A stretch of 64,000 nucleotides of DNA from Torreya grandis (taxonomy: Eukaryota; Streptophyta; Pinopsida; Cupressales; Taxaceae), in the NCBI GenBank assembly GCA_037957365.1, contig JARHVA010000250.1:1457501-1521500 (forward strand), written 5' to 3'. Positions 62,341-64,000 of the stretch are shown here, one piece after another (position 1 is the first letter of the stretch; each line of letters opens with the position of its first letter). The notes under the pieces are model-generated. The model saw only the letters and a list, made by a program, of their open reading frames with translations, made no database searches and was not told where the DNA came from. Made by a program: the position numbers and the translations under genes.

Positions 62341-64000
62341 TCATGAAGCATGATAGTTGATGTCTTATGAAAAGATGAAATAAATGCTTATAAAGTTTGA
62401 GGCTCATCTAATTGTATCTAAGTATCTTTGAAATGTCTCTATTGTATCCTTGTGATGTTGTGGAGAGTTTTGGACAAGTTTGTACAAAGACATCTTGACA
62501 GGGAGTTGATGGAGTTATTTTAGAACCAATATATGTATCAATTCCAAAGCATTATTATTCTATGCATTTCCTATAATATAAATTTTAGGTTTTGGTATAG
62601 TCATTGTAGGATTATATGTGGCAAAATTAGGTGCTTTTACAATATTCACCTTAGCTTTCTTGGGATTTTGGGTTTTACAACTGTGGGTCTGGGATCGAGT
62701 GGCTATGTCTATTACATCAATATAAAATGATGGTGGGTTCTATGATTTTAGAATCATCTAATTATAGAGGGTTTAATAGGGGTTGATACTAAGTTTTATC
62801 ATAGTTTTTATCTTCCTTTGAAACTCATTCTGACCCTCTTGATAATAGACTAATTCTTAGGGTGGTCGTGACTCTAGTATTTTGACTATGAGGATAATCA
62901 TGACCAAATTATTTGAGTAAAATATCATCCTCTTATAATAAATTTAGACTATAACTTTTAGTGTATTACATATTTTGGTGTCATATCCAACTATTTTATG
63001 GTAATCACATTTCGTGCTTTCTCGATACCATACTAGTTTTTTAATATAGAGGTTAACAAGTTTTATGGATAGTAGTGTGATAAGGAAAGTTTGAAGGAGT
63101 TGATCAAGAATCTTAGAGTAAGACCCCCATAATGGATATTCATTAGGTTTTTATACCTCTTGAGGCATAGGCATGGAGGTTACATTTTCATTCGTGTCTT
63201 GATTCCTCACACTGATTGTTTGAATATTTCCCATAGAGGCTACTTTATGTTTGGGATAAGACCTTACAACTAAATTTTGAGGGTAAAAAGGATTTAATGG
63301 ATTATGTATTGGCATTATTACTATTTTTATATCCATTTATACTGGTATATTCTTCTTAAAATAGGAATCCATAATGGTGGTTTTTGGTCTCACCAAAGGA
63401 TGAGGTCCCAATATGGATGTTCTAGTTCGAATTGGTGTTAGAACCATTTTTCCTTTTTGAATCTGGTCTAAGGTAGTAGGGATATCCTCTTTAGGGAGTT
63501 CAATTATTATGGGTGGATGTTTTAATTATTTTACCTTGGTACACCCCAAGGTTTTTATTTCCACTTCCTTAAACATTTCCCCTAATTTCTCTTTTTACAA
63601 GGTTTGGCTCTGCCTGAGTTATAAGGAAAGCTAGTTTTGGCATCTCAGGACGGAGTAAGTTAGAATAAATGGGTATGATATAGGAAGGTGTAGTAGTGAC
63701 TAAAGGAGTGGTATGTGTATCTTATGGGATATCTAAACAAGTATCTTTTGTGATAGCTTTTTTATCCTTTTTTTTGTTTAATTTCCATGAACAGGATTAA
63801 ATAACATTTCTTCAAGAGGATCCCAAATAATGAGATCCAAAAAACTTGAGTGAATATTAGGAACATACCTAACCAATTTGAATGGTTGTAAAACATCTCT
63901 TGTAAGGATATCTAGGATTCTATTTACTTTGGAAGATGATTCAGAATCACTACCAACTTCTTTAGGTAGAAGTTAATCATGGATTATACTTATCACATGG
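62340..64000 (-). pseudogene. gag: gag C-terminal region of the host Ty3 element (cut by window edge)
   Basis: The knuckle-like motif CDYHKIVGYDTKIC at 62969-63010 (C-x2-H...C, followed by NTLK) matches the gag end of Tat/Athila elements and resembles the family F motif at about 31891-31944. Upstream, 63040-64000 is decayed gag body; the open stretch 63151-63336 is Pro/Asn-rich without a known domain. The start of gag and the 5' LTR lie outside the window. Confidence 0.65.

Larger units (their letters stand above)
25711..64000 (-). mobile_element. Giant nested Tat-type Ty3 element (host), extends past the window
   Basis: Minus-strand gag, protease, RT, RNase H and integrase are readable in that order from 64000 to about 53000. 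A polypurine tract/LTR junction of the same orientation is at 27193-27206, and between them is an antisense PMD gene. Two insertions with perfect target duplications lie inside: family F block 28818-50361 (CTATG) and a gag-only copia-type element 54382-59117 (TAGAC). Without them the host part in view is about 12 kb, and its 5' LTR would be beyond 64000. The assignment of the PMD gene and 27193 LTR to the same element as the pol genes is inference from order and orientation. Confidence 0.6.

Overview
The window looks like intergenic nuclear DNA of a large plant genome. It is very AT-rich, CG dinucleotides look scarce, and nearly everything recognisable is an old, stop-riddled LTR retrotransposon. 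The families seen (a Ty3 chromovirus with a chromodomain, Ty3 elements of the Tat/Athila type, Ty1/copia elements with 1.4-2 kb LTRs, a plant mobile domain gene) are plant families. The amount of slow decay suggests a gymnosperm, but that is inference. No intact host gene, rRNA, tRNA or CRISPR array was found, and no open frame is long enough for a working retroelement protein.

Layout, left to right. 1-2429: degenerate DNA with one possible LTR junction. 2430-8467: a complete but dead Ty3 chromovirus with 328-bp LTRs, followed 22 bp later by a perfect (TG)58 microsatellite. 8606-12103: nothing recognised. 12104-25710: remains of a minus-strand Ty3 element (two diverged LTRs, a gag fragment). 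It is interrupted, close to one LTR edge, by a 9.7-kb minus-strand Ty1/copia element at 12848-22587 with a perfect ACTAA target duplication.

From about 25.7 kb to the right edge I read one giant nested structure. The host is a minus-strand Ty3 element of Tat type: gag, protease, RT, RNase H and integrase run from 64000 down to about 53000, and a candidate 3' LTR ends at 27193. Between integrase and that LTR lies a decayed gene on the opposite strand encoding a plant mobile domain (PMD). This PMD gene is split at 28817/50362 by a 21.5-kb block bounded by a CTATG duplication. The block starts and ends with LTRs of one family ('family F', LTR about 1.22 kb, gag only, no pol seen). It holds five further LTR copies, four full-length and one truncated, in both orientations, so copies of the family seem to have inserted into or recombined with each other. 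The host pol is also split by a 4.7-kb gag-only copia-type element at 54382-59117 (duplication TAGAC), whose LTRs carry a GAGCACCAACCC minisatellite. That element looks like a non-autonomous relative of the copia element at 12848-22587, sharing its PBS, PPT and LTR-end types.

Best leads: the antisense PMD gene in a Tat-like element with a TATA-like box upstream; the self-nested family F with a repeated palindromic module and a recurrent open frame in its LTR; and the gag-only copia relative with an expanding LTR minisatellite. All coordinates are hand-read and element edges without a target duplication are approximate.
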